Positions 16,762 through 25,294 of a stretch of DNA of 60,375 nt are shown here, one piece after another (within the stretch, counting starts at the first letter, position 1; each line of letters starts with the position of its first letter). The notes beneath the pieces are model-generated. The model was not told the DNA's origin and did not search any database. It was given only the letters and a program-made list of their open reading frames with translations. Where the stretch lies: the NCBI GenBank assembly GCA_026417315.1, contig JAOADM010000002.1:4175-64549 (forward strand). Reading direction: 5' to 3'. The translations under genes and the position numbers were made by a program. This stretch comes from Limisphaera sp. GTDB lineage: Bacteria > Verrucomicrobiota > Verrucomicrobiia > Limisphaerales > Limisphaeraceae.

Positions 16762-17213
16762 GACGTCCCCTCCAAGCGGCGTACCTCCTGAACAAAATCG
16801 GTTGCCTCCTGAAACCGGCGGTACACGCTGGCAAACCGCACGTAGGCAACCTGGTCGAGGCGTCGGAGTTCCTCCATCGCCAGTTGACCAATGACCTCGG
16901 CCGGCACCTCCCGGTCGTATCGTTCTTGCAGGGCCTGCATCACCCGCTCGATCAGGGCCTCGACCGCCTCGGTACTGACGGGGCGTTTTTGGCAGGCCTT
17001 GGCGATGCCCGCCGCCAGCTTTTCCCGCGAAAAGGGTTCGCGCCGCCCGTCCCGCTTCAACACCACCAGGTTCTCGTGTTCGATGTGTTCGTACGTGGTG
17101 AACCGGTGTCCGCAACGGGCGCACTCGCGCCGTCTCCGAATGGTCGCCCCTTCGCGTGAGGTGCGGGAATCCACCACGCGGTCCTCGAGACATCCGCACT
17201 TGGGACAGCGCAT
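16758..17213 (-). CDS. nrdR: Transcriptional repressor NrdR
   Basis: 151 residues, standard length. Zinc ribbon with C3, C6, C31 and C34 (MRCPKCG and CARCGHRF), followed by an ATP-cone (LVVLKRDGRREPFSREKL, then ALIERVMQAL and EELRRLDQVAYVRFASVY). Represses ribonucleotide reductase genes according to ATP/dATP occupancy. Transcribed from a clear TTGACA-17-CTAAGT promoter and overlapping the next gene by ATGA. Confidence 0.97.
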   Translation of the reverse strand: MRCPKCGCLEDRVVDSRTSREGATIRRRRECARCGHRFTTYEHIEHENLVVLKRDGRREPFSREKLAAGIAKACQKRPVSTEAVEALIERVMQALQERYDREVPAEVIGQLAMEELRRLDQVAYVRFASVYRRFQEATDFVQEVRRLEGTS

Positions 17214-17218
17214 AAGCG

Positions 17219-17275
17219 GCCGCTACAGCCCGTAGCGGCTTCCTCCACTTAGCACCCCAACCGCTGGGGTGTCAA
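17219..17275 (-). promoter_or_regulatory. nrdR promoter with inverted repeat in the spacer and leader hairpin
   Basis: Minus strand TTGACA (17275-17270), 17-bp spacer, CTAAGT (17252-17247). An inverted repeat CACCCC-N7-GGGGTG (core CACCCCA/TGGGGTG on the plus strand) fills the spacer and overlaps the edges of both hexamers, as a repressor operator would. The expected transcript starts about at 17240 and begins with a perfect hairpin GCCGCTAC-gggct-GTAGCGGC (17239-17219), five bases before the ATG. The GGAGG at 17246-17242 lies between -10 and start point, so it may not act as a ribosome-binding site unless transcription begins upstream. Confidence 0.55.
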
Positions 17276-18033
17276 GCGATGTGTGCAGAAACTTCACCGC
17301 CTTTGGCACAGAATCCGCTAAGCTGGGGCGCAACCCACCATCCTGCCGGAAGGTTCTCCGGAAACCGCGCAAGCGGACTTCTGCTTCCGCCCTCTCCACT
17401 GGGAGCCGATCCCATCAGCCCGGGGAGAAAGGGCCCCTTCCAAGACCCGGCCACCGGAGAATCCACACCCTGGGCGGGCCGCGTCGTCACGAAGGCGCCC
17501 GGTTGCTCCATTCGGCCAGGAACCCGTCGCAGCCCCAGGGCACCCCGCCTCAGCTTGTCCATTCAAAACGACCTGCAGGAACAGCGTCCCAGACGGTCGT
17601 GCTCTTCAAGCAAGGGACGCTCTTCGCAAGGGTCCGAATGCGTCACGGCAGCCGAAGGCGAGAGTTCACCCTCCTCGATGGGCTTCCCAGCTTTTGGTGC
17701 TGCTCTCTTTCCGCCGGGTCTTGCCCATGCCCGACCGTGGTGGTTCGAAGCTTGGATCAGTCCACGGGGGAGCGGCCCTGGCCGGGCTCGGTTCTGCCCC
17801 GAACTTGGCCGTTTTCATTCGGTGGCTGGCGGGGCATCGGCGGGCGCAGCCCACTCCTTGCGGCGGCATGCATGGGTTTGGGCTCAGCGACGAATGCAAC
17901 CCGAACCAGTTTCGTGGGCACATTGGGGGGACCTTGCGTCCGGTTGCGGGAGAAGATCCTGGATGGTCCCTTCGAGGTCGGCCTCGAGGAAAGACTTGAA
18001 TTCCGGGCGAGCTGCGATAGGGTGAGGAGGGTT
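17276..18033. other. Intergenic, nothing recognised
   Basis: About 760 bases before tRNA-Val with no credible gene. Open frames are shadow-like. The tRNA may be expressed from a weak TTGAAT at 17996 and GATAGG near 18016. Confidence 0.4.
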
Positions 18034-18108
18034 GCGCGCTTAGCTCAGCGGTAGAGCATCAGTATCACACACTGGGGGTCGCAGGTTCAAATCCTGCAGC
18101 GCGCACCA
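18034..18108 (+). tRNA. tRNA-Val (CAC)
   Basis: 75 bases with encoded CCA. Acceptor GCGCGCT/AGCGCGC, D arm GCTC-AGCGGTA-GAGC, anticodon stem TCAGT/ACTGG with loop ATCACAC giving anticodon CAC, five-base variable loop, T arm GCAGG-TTCAAAT-CCTGC, ACCA end. A run of eight T at 18111-18118 follows directly and probably ends the transcript. Confidence 0.93.
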
Positions 18109-18265
18109 TCTTTTTTTTGACTCCTTGAGCCCGGGGGCTCCGGCGGCTCACGGCGGCCGTCAGGATCCCTCGCGGCACGCGCGGGGGACGCAGCGATTCC
18201 GAGCCGACCTTCAACTCGCCGGGAGCCGGGTGAGTTGGAGGCAAGTGGTGGGCCGGAGTTGAGGC

Positions 18266-18294
18266 TTGCGAGGTCATCGGAACCGTCGTAAGGT
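18266..18294 (+). promoter_or_regulatory. tRNA-Arg promoter
   Basis: TTGCGA (18266-18271), 17-bp spacer, TAAGGT (18289-18294), 17 bases before the mature tRNA 5' end. Confidence 0.45.
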
Positions 18295-18311
18295 GGAATA
18301 CACTCGAGGGC

Positions 18312-18388
18312 GCACCCGTAGCTCAATTGGATAGAGCATCTGACTACGGATCAGAAGGTTCCAGGTTCGACTCCTGGCGGGTGCGCCA
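18312..18388 (+). tRNA. tRNA-Arg (ACG)
   Basis: 77 bases with encoded CCA. Acceptor GCACCCG/CGGGTGC, D arm GCTC...GAGC, anticodon stem TCTGA/TCAGA with loop CTACGGA giving ACG (inosine-modified, reads CGN), T arm CCAGG-TTCGACT-CCTGG, GCCA end. Confidence 0.96.
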
Positions 18389-18822
18389 GTTTTTGCTGAG
18401 GCAACGGTTGCCGCCACCGCAGGTGCCGATTCCACCGGGGGTCGATGGCTCGCACCGCCACAGCCGGGCCGGGCGTTTGTCGAAGATTGTTTTGGCGGCG
18501 CAGCGGTGGCGTGACCGTGTCCGGTGCGTTCGCCATTCTCCAGCCAGCGTCCAGGGCCCCTTTGGCAAAAACCCGACCCGCCCAAAGGTTCACGGTACGC
18601 CGCAGGGGGTCAGGGGAGCCCTTGGATGCGTGCCCCGGTGTGCGTATGGACCTCGCCAAGCTGCAGCAGCCCGGGCGGCCCTGAAATCCATGCGACACGG
18701 TCCTGCTCGCTTCGTTTCCGGTTTCGAGCCCGGCGTCCGTCAGGGGGAGTTGTGCGGCCCGCCGAACCGTGCCGGGATTCGGGGGCCGCGCCACTGCGGG
18801 CGTTAACTCGCGGAATTTCCAC
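18389..18822. other. Intergenic before hemB, nothing recognised
   Basis: About 430 bases between tRNA-Arg and the hemB promoter. No coding frame or RNA motif recognised. Confidence 0.4.
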
Positions 18823-18850
18823 TTTGCCACCCTCGATGGGCACCTAGAAT
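18823..18850 (+). promoter_or_regulatory. hemB promoter, leaderless layout
   Basis: TTTGCC (18823-18828) with a 16-bp spacer, or TTGCCA with 15, then TAGAAT (18845-18850). The ATG at 18857 is where transcription would be expected to begin, so the mRNA is predicted leaderless. Confidence 0.5.
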
Positions 18851-18856
18851 GAGGTC

Positions 18857-19867
18857 ATGGATGTGAGCACCTTCCTGGGACAGTTCCCGGCTCGGCGCAT
18901 GCGCCGGTTGCGACAGACACCCGCGCTGCGTCGTCTGGTGGCGGAGACCGGCTTGCAACCCTGGCAACTGATCTGGCCGCTGTTTGTTCGCCCGGGCCGC
19001 AAGGAACGCCGTCCGGTCTCTTCCATGCCCGGGGTGTATCAGTTGTCGGTGGACGAGGTAGTCCGGGAGGTGGATCAAGCCGTGTCGGCTGGCGTGTCCG
19101 CCGTGCTGTTGTTCGGCATTCCGGATCGCAAAGATGAAAAGGCCAGCGGCGCATATGCCCCCAAGGGAGTGGTCCAGCAGGCCATTCGCGCGCTGAAACG
19201 GGAGTTTCCCGATTTGATCGTGATCACGGACGTTTGCTTGTGCGAGTACATGTCGCACGGGCATTGCGGTGTGGTGGAGCAACGCAGGGGCAGGGTTCGG
19301 ATCGCCAATGATCCCACCCTGACGCTGTTGGCGCGCACGGCCGTCAGCCATGCCGAGGCCGGAGCGGACATGGTGGCCCCGAGCGACATGATGGACGGGC
19401 GCGTGGCCGCCATTCGCGCGGCGCTGGACCGCGAGGGATTCGAGGAAATGCCCATTCTCTCCTATGCGGCCAAGTTCGCGTCGGCCTTTTACGGGCCGTT
19501 TCGGGAGGCAGCCGAATCCGCCCCAAAGTTTGGGGACCGCCGCAGTTACCAAATGGACCCGGCCAACGCGCGCGAGGCGCTGCGCGAGGTCGCCCTGGAT
19601 GTGGCGGAGGGAGCCGACCTGGTCATGGTCAAGCCCGCGCTGGCCTACCTCGACATCCTGCACCAGGTAAAAACGACCTTCGGGCTTCCGACCGTCGCTT
19701 ATGCGGTGAGCGCGGAGTACTCGATGATCAAGGCCGCCGCGGCTCAGGGTTGGATCGACGAACGAGCCGTCACCCTGGAAACACTCTTGGCCATCCGACG
19801 TGCAGGCGCGGACCTGGTGATCACCTATGCCGCGCCGCAAGTCGCACGGTGGCTCCGGGAGGGCTGA
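18857..19867 (+). CDS. hemB: Delta-aminolevulinic acid dehydratase (porphobilinogen synthase)
   Basis: 336 residues, standard length. Condenses two 5-aminolevulinate molecules to porphobilinogen in haem synthesis. The active-site lysines are K206 ([14 protein letters not shown]) and K259 ([12 protein letters not shown]). The metal loop [15 protein letters not shown] provides three cysteines (C127, C129, C137), so this is the zinc-dependent type. Start chosen at ATG 18857, six bases after the -10. The later haem genes hemY and hemH lie 1.7 kb downstream on the same strand. Confidence 0.97.
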   Translation: MDVSTFLGQFPARRMRRLRQTPALRRLVAETGLQPWQLIWPLFVRPGRKERRPVSSMPGVYQLSVDEVVREVDQAVSAGVSAVLLFGIPDRKDEKASGAYAPKGVVQQAIRALKREFPDLIVITDVCLCEYMSHGHCGVVEQRRGRVRIANDPTLTLLARTAVSHAEAGADMVAPSDMMDGRVAAIRAALDREGFEEMPILSYAAKFASAFYGPFREAAESAPKFGDRRSYQMDPANAREALREVALDVAEGADLVMVKPALAYLDILHQVKTTFGLPTVAYAVSAEYSMIKAAAAQGWIDERAVTLETLLAIRRAGADLVITYAAPQVARWLREG

Positions 19868-20186
19868 GCTCCGCAGGCGGCGCGACGGTCGGTTCTGGAG
19901 CTTTTCCAACTCCTGCCCCTCGAGCAGGCACTGGCTACGGAGGTTGTCCCGACAAAGGCGGTGCGGCGCGGCCGTCGCAGCGCAGGAACTCCCCGAGTGC
20001 ATCCCCCTATCCAAGTCGCTTGCGCTCGGACTGACGCGCCGGACCGCGCCAGGTTGCAAGGGAAACCAAATCCGGCTTCGGCAAGAACGGCTGCCATGCG
20101 CACTTCGAAGCGAGGCCCTCCCAAGGGCGGAGGGACAAAGGGTGCCCAACCCGCGGTGCTCGAACCGGGGTATGGACCCGCCAACG
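19868..20186. other. Convergent intergenic region, nothing recognised
   Basis: 319 bases between the hemB and FHA gene stops. No gene or clear terminator hairpin was identified. Confidence 0.4.
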
Positions 20187-20792
20187 TTACCGGATGGTCA
20201 AATACCCCCAAACCAGCAGGCCAATGATGATCAGGCCGACCACCGCAAAGACCGCCCAAAAAAGAAGGCCGGTTTTGTCCTCCTTCTTGGCGAACCCGGT
20301 CTTTTTGAGGTCCGCCGGGCGCGCGCCGCTTTCCAATTCGCTGAGACTGACGCCGCGCGGGATGGGGGAGGTTTGTCCCAGGGGCTTTTTCGGCGGCGCC
20401 CCCGGCGCCGGAGGGGCGCCCGGAGCAGAGGTGGGCGCCGGACTGGGCGCCGGGGCCGCAGGGGCGGTCGTGCTCGCCGCTGGAGCAGTCACCGCCGTAG
20501 GTGCAGTATCCTCCTCCAAACGGAGTTCGACTGCGCCCAGCCGCAGGATTTGGCCCGGTTTCAAAACCGCCTCCGTGACGGGTTCGCCATTGATGAAGGT
20601 GCCGTTGGTGGACTGCAAATCGCGGACCACAATGTCCTGTCCGCGGATGTAGATCTCGCAGTGGTGGCTCGAGACGGACGGCTCCGGAATTTGAAAGGTG
20701 TTGTCCTCCAGGCGGCCGATGGTGATTTTGTCACCCTTCAGCTCGTGGGTACGACCGGCGAATCCCTCTGAGAGGACAACAAGTTTGGCCAT
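20187..20792 (-). CDS. FHA-domain membrane-anchored protein
   Basis: 201 residues. N-terminal FHA domain (about 1-92) with the phosphothreonine-binding signature IGR, SVSSHHCEI and STNGTFING; then a Pro/Ala-rich linker (about 95-145); then a juxtamembrane segment and one C-terminal helix (LLFWAVFAVVGLIIIGLLVW), so the FHA domain faces the cytoplasm. It may dock a Ser/Thr-phosphorylated partner; no kinase is present in the window. Preceded by a TTGACT-16-AATAAT promoter. Confidence 0.88.
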   Translation of the reverse strand: MAKLVVLSEGFAGRTHELKGDKITIGRLEDNTFQIPEPSVSSHHCEIYIRGQDIVVRDLQSTNGTFINGEPVTEAVLKPGQILRLGAVELRLEEDTAPTAVTAPAASTTAPAAPAPSPAPTSAPGAPPAPGAPPKKPLGQTSPIPRGVSLSELESGARPADLKKTGFAKKEDKTGLLFWAVFAVVGLIIIGLLVWGYLTIR

Positions 20793-20821
20793 AAACGCGT
20801 CAGCTTACCCGTGCGAGGGCG

Positions 20822-20849
20822 ATTATTGCCGGGGCCGGTCTCAAGTCAA
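20822..20849 (-). promoter_or_regulatory. Promoter of the FHA gene
   Basis: Minus strand TTGACT (20849-20844), 16-bp spacer, AATAAT (20827-20822); leader about 23-30 bases. It overlaps the short AT-poor spacer between a tiny candidate ORF and the FHA gene. Confidence 0.45.
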
Positions 20850-20852
20850 ACC

Positions 20853-20999
20853 CTATTCCCTCCGGAACTGCGTGCGCACCTCGCGACCCTCGATCGCAAC
20901 TCTCAAGGCCACGAGCCCCGGCGCCAAGAACCGCTCCAACACCTCCTGCATGCCGGGCGTCGGCGTCCCAAAGGCCCCCGGCCAACCTGCGGCGATCAT
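20853..20999 (-). CDS. Possible 48-residue protein
   Basis: Small ORF starting at ATG 20999 and ending 60 bases before the FHA gene. Sequence is balanced and protein-like (QEVLERFLAPGLVALRVAIE forms an amphipathic helix; ends REVRTQFRRE), with G/C at most third positions as in real genes here. No family recognised. It may equally be chance; no ribosome-binding site was seen. Confidence 0.25.
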   Translation of the reverse strand: MIAAGWPGAFGTPTPGMQEVLERFLAPGLVALRVAIEGREVRTQFRRE

Positions 21000-21502
21000 G
21001 TGACCTGGCCGCCCCTCTGCCGTAATGCGCGCCGGCTCTCACCAGCTCCGCCGACAACACGTCGCCCGCGGCTGCTGCTTCGCTTTTCAACCGCCCGCCG
21101 ACACATCGGTGGCTCTCGCAACGCCGACCGCGACCGACGCCACCAGCGCGGCTGACTCTTCTCCCTCACTGAACTTTCGCGTGCATCCGAAACGACCTTC
21201 ACCCAATCTCTTGAACCTTCGAAAACAAGGTCGTTGCCCCGGGGTCACGGCACCCGCCGGACGCTGAACGAAGGCAGTTGCAGACACGGCCCCTTGCGAA
21301 AGCGCGCGCAGGGGTCCCACAAATCCACCCCGACTTTTAAGCGAGATCTTCTCGAAGCCTTCCCGGACGCACGGCGCGGGCAATCGCCGCAAAGCTCGGG
21401 CTCACCGTTCGTCGGGCACCGGAGGATCCCGAAAAAGCGGATCGTGCCGCCCACGCATGAAGGCAAAGCGCGTGCCGGGCGTACTGCAGGCACGAAACCG
21501 GT
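21000..21502. other. Intergenic before hemY, nothing recognised
   Basis: About 500 bases without a convincing gene; frames are shadow-like. Confidence 0.35.
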
Positions 21503-21531
21503 TTGGCGAAACGGCCGTTTTCCACTACTGT
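21503..21531 (+). promoter_or_regulatory. hemY-hemH promoter
   Basis: TTGGCG (21503-21508), 17-bp spacer, TACTGT (21526-21531); the ATG lies 20 bases after the -10, with GGGG just before it. Confidence 0.45.
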
Positions 21532-21551
21532 TGGGCACGCAATTTCGGGGC

Positions 21552-22976
21552 ATGAACGCAGCTCAAACCAGCTTGGGGAACCGCCCGTCGGTTGCCGTCG
21601 TGGGTGCGGGGATTACGGGTTTGACCGCGGCTTTCGAGCTGCAACGGCACGGCGTGCCCGTGACGGTGTACGAGGCGACGGACCGCGTCGGAGGCGCCAT
21701 TCGCTCCGTGCGTGTCAATGGATTCCTGGCGGAGTTCGGTCCGAACACGATTTTGGAAACCTCGCCCCGGATCACCCAATTGGTGCGGGATGCCGGCCTG
21801 GCGGCGCGGCGGCTGGATCCGGATCGGCGGGCGAAGGCCCGCTACATCGTGCGGGACCGGAGGCCCGTGGCACTCCCGAGCTCGCCGCTGGGGTTTTTCA
21901 CCACGCGGCTTTTCAGCTGGCGGGCCAAGTGGGCCGTGTTGCGCGAGCCGTTCGTACCCGCGCGCCGCGACGATCAAGAGGAGAGCATCGCCGATTTCGT
22001 GCGCCGGCGGCTGAACCAGGAGTTCCTCGATCACGCCATTGACGCACTGGTGGCCGGCATTTACGCGGGCGATCCGGAGCGATTGTCCGTGCAACAGGCC
22101 TTTCCGAAACTGGCAGCCCTGGAACGCGAATATGGATCCCTCATTCGGGGCCAGATCCTGGGAGCACGGGCCCGCAAACGCAGAGGCGAAGTCGCCAAGG
22201 ACCGCGCCCCCAAGTTTTCCTTCGACGAGGGCCTGCAGGTTCTGCCGGACACATTGCGCGAACGCCTGGGGCCCGCGGTGCGTTTGCAATGCACGGTGAC
22301 GCGGCTCCGGCGCGCGGGACACCGCTGGCAGGTCACGGTGCGGACCGCCGAAGGCGAAAGGGTCGAAGAACACGACGCGGTGCTGCTGGCCGCGCCGGCA
22401 TTCAAACTGGCGGAAATCCAGTTGGACACCGAGCGGGCAGACCGTCTGACGTTCCTCGGGGAGATTCGGTATCCGCCGGTGGCCAGCGTGGTGCTGGGGT
22501 TCCGACGGGAGGACGTGGCCCATCCCTGCGAGGGATTCGGCATGTTGATCCCGCGGGTGGAGGGGTTCCGCATTCTCGGCACGATCTTTTCGTCGTCCCT
22601 GTTTCCGAATCGGGCCCCGGCCGGACATGTCACGCTGACCAGTTATGTGGGCGGGGAACGGCAGCCGGAGCTGGCGGGTCGGCCCGCCGAGGAGTTGTAC
22701 GAAATGACCTGTCAGGATCTGGCGGTGTTGCTGGGTGTGCGCGGTCGGCCCGTGTTTTGTCACCATTACTACTGGCCCCGGGCCATCCCGCAGTACAACC
22801 TCGGTTATGGTCGCTATCGGGCGGAAATGACGCGCCTGGAGCTGGAACACCCGGGTCTGTTCTTCGCGGGTCACTATCGCGACGGCATCTCGCTGGGCGA
22901 CTCGATCCTTTCCGGTCTCAACGCGGCCGAACGGATCCGCCAGTTTTGCCGGAACCTTGTCCCCGTTGTCGCATGA
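21552..22976 (+). CDS. hemY: Protoporphyrinogen/coproporphyrinogen oxidase (HemY/HemG type)
   Basis: 474 residues from ATG 21552. FAD-binding Rossmann motif VAVVGAGITGLTAAFEL, then RVGGAIRS and FGPNTILE, the flavin amine-oxidase-like body, and a C-terminal GDGISLGDSILSG segment that closes the FAD site. Oxidises the porphyrinogen ring in the penultimate stages of haem synthesis. Overlaps hemH by ATGA, so the two are coupled. Whether it works in the protoporphyrin or coproporphyrin branch cannot be decided by sight. Confidence 0.93.
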   Translation: MNAAQTSLGNRPSVAVVGAGITGLTAAFELQRHGVPVTVYEATDRVGGAIRSVRVNGFLAEFGPNTILETSPRITQLVRDAGLAARRLDPDRRAKARYIVRDRRPVALPSSPLGFFTTRLFSWRAKWAVLREPFVPARRDDQEESIADFVRRRLNQEFLDHAIDALVAGIYAGDPERLSVQQAFPKLAALEREYGSLIRGQILGARARKRRGEVAKDRAPKFSFDEGLQVLPDTLRERLGPAVRLQCTVTRLRRAGHRWQVTVRTAEGERVEEHDAVLLAAPAFKLAEIQLDTERADRLTFLGEIRYPPVASVVLGFRREDVAHPCEGFGMLIPRVEGFRILGTIFSSSLFPNRAPAGHVTLTSYVGGERQPELAGRPAEELYEMTCQDLAVLLGVRGRPVFCHHYYWPRAIPQYNLGYGRYRAEMTRLELEHPGLFFAGHYRDGISLGDSILSGLNAAERIRQFCRNLVPVVA

Positions 22977-24040
22977 AACGAGCCGTACTGCTGATGAATT
23001 TGGGGTCCCCGGACTCTCCTTCGGTGCCGGATGTGCGTCGGTATCTGGACGAGTTTCTCATGGATCCCCGGGTGATGGATGTGCCGTGGCTGCTGCGCCG
23101 GTGGATCGTGGGAATGATTCTGATCCGGCGGCCGAAACAGTCGGCCCATGCGTACCAGACCATCTGGACCCCGGAAGGATCGCCCTTGATCGTGATCAGC
23201 CGGAATGTGCAGCGGAAGTTGCAGGAACGGCTGGGTTTGCCCGTGGAGCTGGCGATGCGCTATCAGAACCCCTCCGTGGAAAGCGCCGTGGACCGGCTGT
23301 TGGCCCGGGGCATCGAGTGGGTCCATCTCATCCCGCTGTTCCCGCACTATGCCATGTCCAGCTACGAAACCGCGGTGGTGAAGGTGCAGGAGGTGATGCG
23401 CCGGCGGGCACCCCGCATGCGGTTGACGGTGGAGCCGCCGTATCCGGATGCGCCGGATTACATTGCCGCGCTGGTGGAAAGTGCGCGCCCGTACCTGGAT
23501 CAGGGGTACGATCATCTGCTGTTCAGTTTCCATGGCGTGCCGGAACGCCAGATCCGCAAGAGCGATCCGACCGGTCGTCACTGTTTGCAGGTTCCGGACT
23601 GTTGCAACGTCCCCAGCCCGGCCCATGCAACCTGCTACCGGCACCAATGTTTCCGGACGGTGAAAGCCTTTGTGCAAGCGGCCGGCGTGCCGGAGGGACA
23701 CTGGTCGGTGGCTTTCCAGTCTCGTCTGGGGCGCGATCCCTGGCTGCGTCCTTACACGGACGAAGAGATGACCCGCCTGGGACGGGCCGGCGTGGGGAAA
23801 CTCGTGGTCATTTGTCCGGCATTCGTGTCGGATTGTCTGGAAACGCTGGAGGAGATCGGCATGCGCGGGCGAGAGACGTTTTTGCAGTCAGGGGGCCGGG
23901 AGTTTGTTCAGATTCCGTGCCTGAACGAGCATCCACGCTGGATCGAGACCCTGGAGAACATGGCGCGGCGCGCGTTTGCCGGATCGGAAGCAGAGGCGCG
24001 GGCCGGAGCGGCCGCGGGCCCCGGGGTCAACAGGGCTTGA
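22973..24040 (+). CDS. hemH: Ferrochelatase
   Basis: 355 residues. Begins KRAVLLMNLGSPDSPS, has HYAMSSYETA and the catalytic-His motif LLFSFHGVPE (H187), followed by a Cys-rich loop (positions ~204-227: CLQVPDCCN, ATCYRHQC), a possible Fe-S or metal site. Later VICPAFVSDCLETLEEI and PCLNEHPRWIE match the family C-terminus. Inserts Fe2+ into the porphyrin. Its last 14 bases overlap the 3' end of the convergent ubiE gene, leaving no room for a separate terminator. Confidence 0.95.
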   Translation: MKRAVLLMNLGSPDSPSVPDVRRYLDEFLMDPRVMDVPWLLRRWIVGMILIRRPKQSAHAYQTIWTPEGSPLIVISRNVQRKLQERLGLPVELAMRYQNPSVESAVDRLLARGIEWVHLIPLFPHYAMSSYETAVVKVQEVMRRRAPRMRLTVEPPYPDAPDYIAALVESARPYLDQGYDHLLFSFHGVPERQIRKSDPTGRHCLQVPDCCNVPSPAHATCYRHQCFRTVKAFVQAAGVPEGHWSVAFQSRLGRDPWLRPYTDEEMTRLGRAGVGKLVVICPAFVSDCLETLEEIGMRGRETFLQSGGREFVQIPCLNEHPRWIETLENMARRAFAGSEAEARAGAAAGPGVNRA

Positions 24041-24752
24041 TCGCCCGGTGCAGGCTCATGGCGCCGCCCAGGAGGTTGCGCATTTCCAGCGGCTGACAAC
24101 CCAGCTCCTGGAGGGCCTGCAAGACGCCAAGCTGGGCCGGATACGACTCCAGCGATTCCAAAATGTAGGCGTAAGCGGCGCGGTCCCCGGCCAGCCACTG
24201 TCCCCACAGCGGGACCACGAAGCGGAGGTAGCCGAAGTAGATCTTGCGCCACCACGGATGCGCGGGTTTGCCAAAATCCAGGATCACCAGTCGTCCCCCC
24301 GGCCGGCAGACGCGCAGCATTTGGCGCAGTCCCTCCTGCCAGTCGGCCAGGTTCCGCAACCCGTAGGCGATGGTTACGGCGTCAAAGCTGTTGTCGGCAA
24401 AGGGCAGATTCAATGCATCCCCGTGAACGAATTGGATGCGGGCCGCCCGGGCGCCGCGGCGTGCCGCACGACGACGGGCAATCTCCAGCATCGCCGCACT
24501 GAAGTCCAGGGCCACGACTTCGGCTCCGGTGGCGGCCAGTCGCCATGCCACGTCGCCCGTGCCACAACAGACATCGAGGGCCCGCTGTCCGGGGCCCACG
24601 GCCGCCCACCGCACCATGGTGCGTTTCCACAGGCGGTGCAGGCCCGCACTTTGCAGGTCGTTGATCAGGTCATAGCGTCGGGCGATCGCATCAAACAGCG
24701 CCCGAACGCGCTCGGCACGGGACGGTGGCGGAGCCGGAGCGGACGTGTTCAT
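24027..24752 (-). CDS. ubiE: Demethylmenaquinone/2-polyprenyl-benzoquinol methyltransferase (UbiE/MenG)
   Basis: 241 residues from ATG 24752, preceded by GGAAAAAAGC. SAM-binding motif I LDVCCGTGDVA, family motif near the N-terminus VRALFDAIARRYDLINDLQSAG, FDAVTIAYGLRNL, and GGRLVILDFGKP, all typical of UbiE/MenG/COQ5. Catalyses the last methylation of menaquinone (no ubiquinone genes seen). Tail-to-tail overlap of 14 bases with hemH. Confidence 0.93.
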   Translation of the reverse strand: MNTSAPAPPPSRAERVRALFDAIARRYDLINDLQSAGLHRLWKRTMVRWAAVGPGQRALDVCCGTGDVAWRLAATGAEVVALDFSAAMLEIARRRAARRGARAARIQFVHGDALNLPFADNSFDAVTIAYGLRNLADWQEGLRQMLRVCRPGGRLVILDFGKPAHPWWRKIYFGYLRFVVPLWGQWLAGDRAAYAYILESLESYPAQLGVLQALQELGCQPLEMRNLLGGAMSLHRAIKPC

Positions 24753-24820
24753 GAGCTTTTTTCCGGCGCGGGCCGCGGGGGCAGCCCCCTTCGGACATCT
24801 GCGACGCTGTGAAAAGTCCG

Positions 24821-24849
24821 TTGCGGACCCGGCGGCGATGGGGTATAGC
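24821..24849 (+). promoter_or_regulatory. Promoter of the receiver-domain gene
   Basis: TTGCGG (24821-24826), 17-bp spacer, TATAGC (24844-24849); expected leader about 28 bases. Confidence 0.5.
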
Positions 24850-24883
24850 ACGGGTGGGCGGACGGCGCACGTGGGCTCGCACT

Positions 24884-25294
24884 ATGAAGGGCAAAAAGAT
24901 TTTGATCCTGGACGACGATCCGGTGGTGGTCAAAGCCCTCGGGATCAAGTTGGAAAAGCAGGGGTACACCGTTCTCAGCGCCACCAATGCCGAATCGGCC
25001 CTGCGCAGCGTCCGCACCGAAACGCCGGACCTCTTGATCGTGGACATTCATCTGCCCGGCTCGCCGATCGAGGGACCCGAATGGAGCGGGTTCACCCTGG
25101 TGCAGTGGTTGGAGCGACTCTATCAGGACTGGCGCAAGCCCGTGATCATCATCTCCGCCGACGACCCGGCCAGGCACCGCGAAGCCACGCAGCGCGTGGG
25201 AGCGGTGGCCTATTTCCAAAAACCGGTGGATCATGATGCATTGCTGGCGGCCGTGGCCTCCGCGTTGAACACCTCGGCTTCTGCACAAAGCTAG
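24884..25294 (+). CDS. Stand-alone response-regulator receiver protein
   Basis: 136 residues, one CheY-like domain only. Acid pocket ILDDDP, phosphoacceptor D54 in LLIVDIHLPG, conserved Ser in VIIISADDP and Lys in YFQKPVD. An insertion after the acceptor (GSPIEGPEWSGF) lengthens the beta3-alpha3 loop. No output domain and no kinase nearby, so partner unknown. Its stop overlaps the end of the convergent PHP phosphatase gene by four bases. Confidence 0.93.
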   Translation: MKGKKILILDDDPVVVKALGIKLEKQGYTVLSATNAESALRSVRTETPDLLIVDIHLPGSPIEGPEWSGFTLVQWLERLYQDWRKPVIIISADDPARHREATQRVGAVAYFQKPVDHDALLAAVASALNTSASAQS

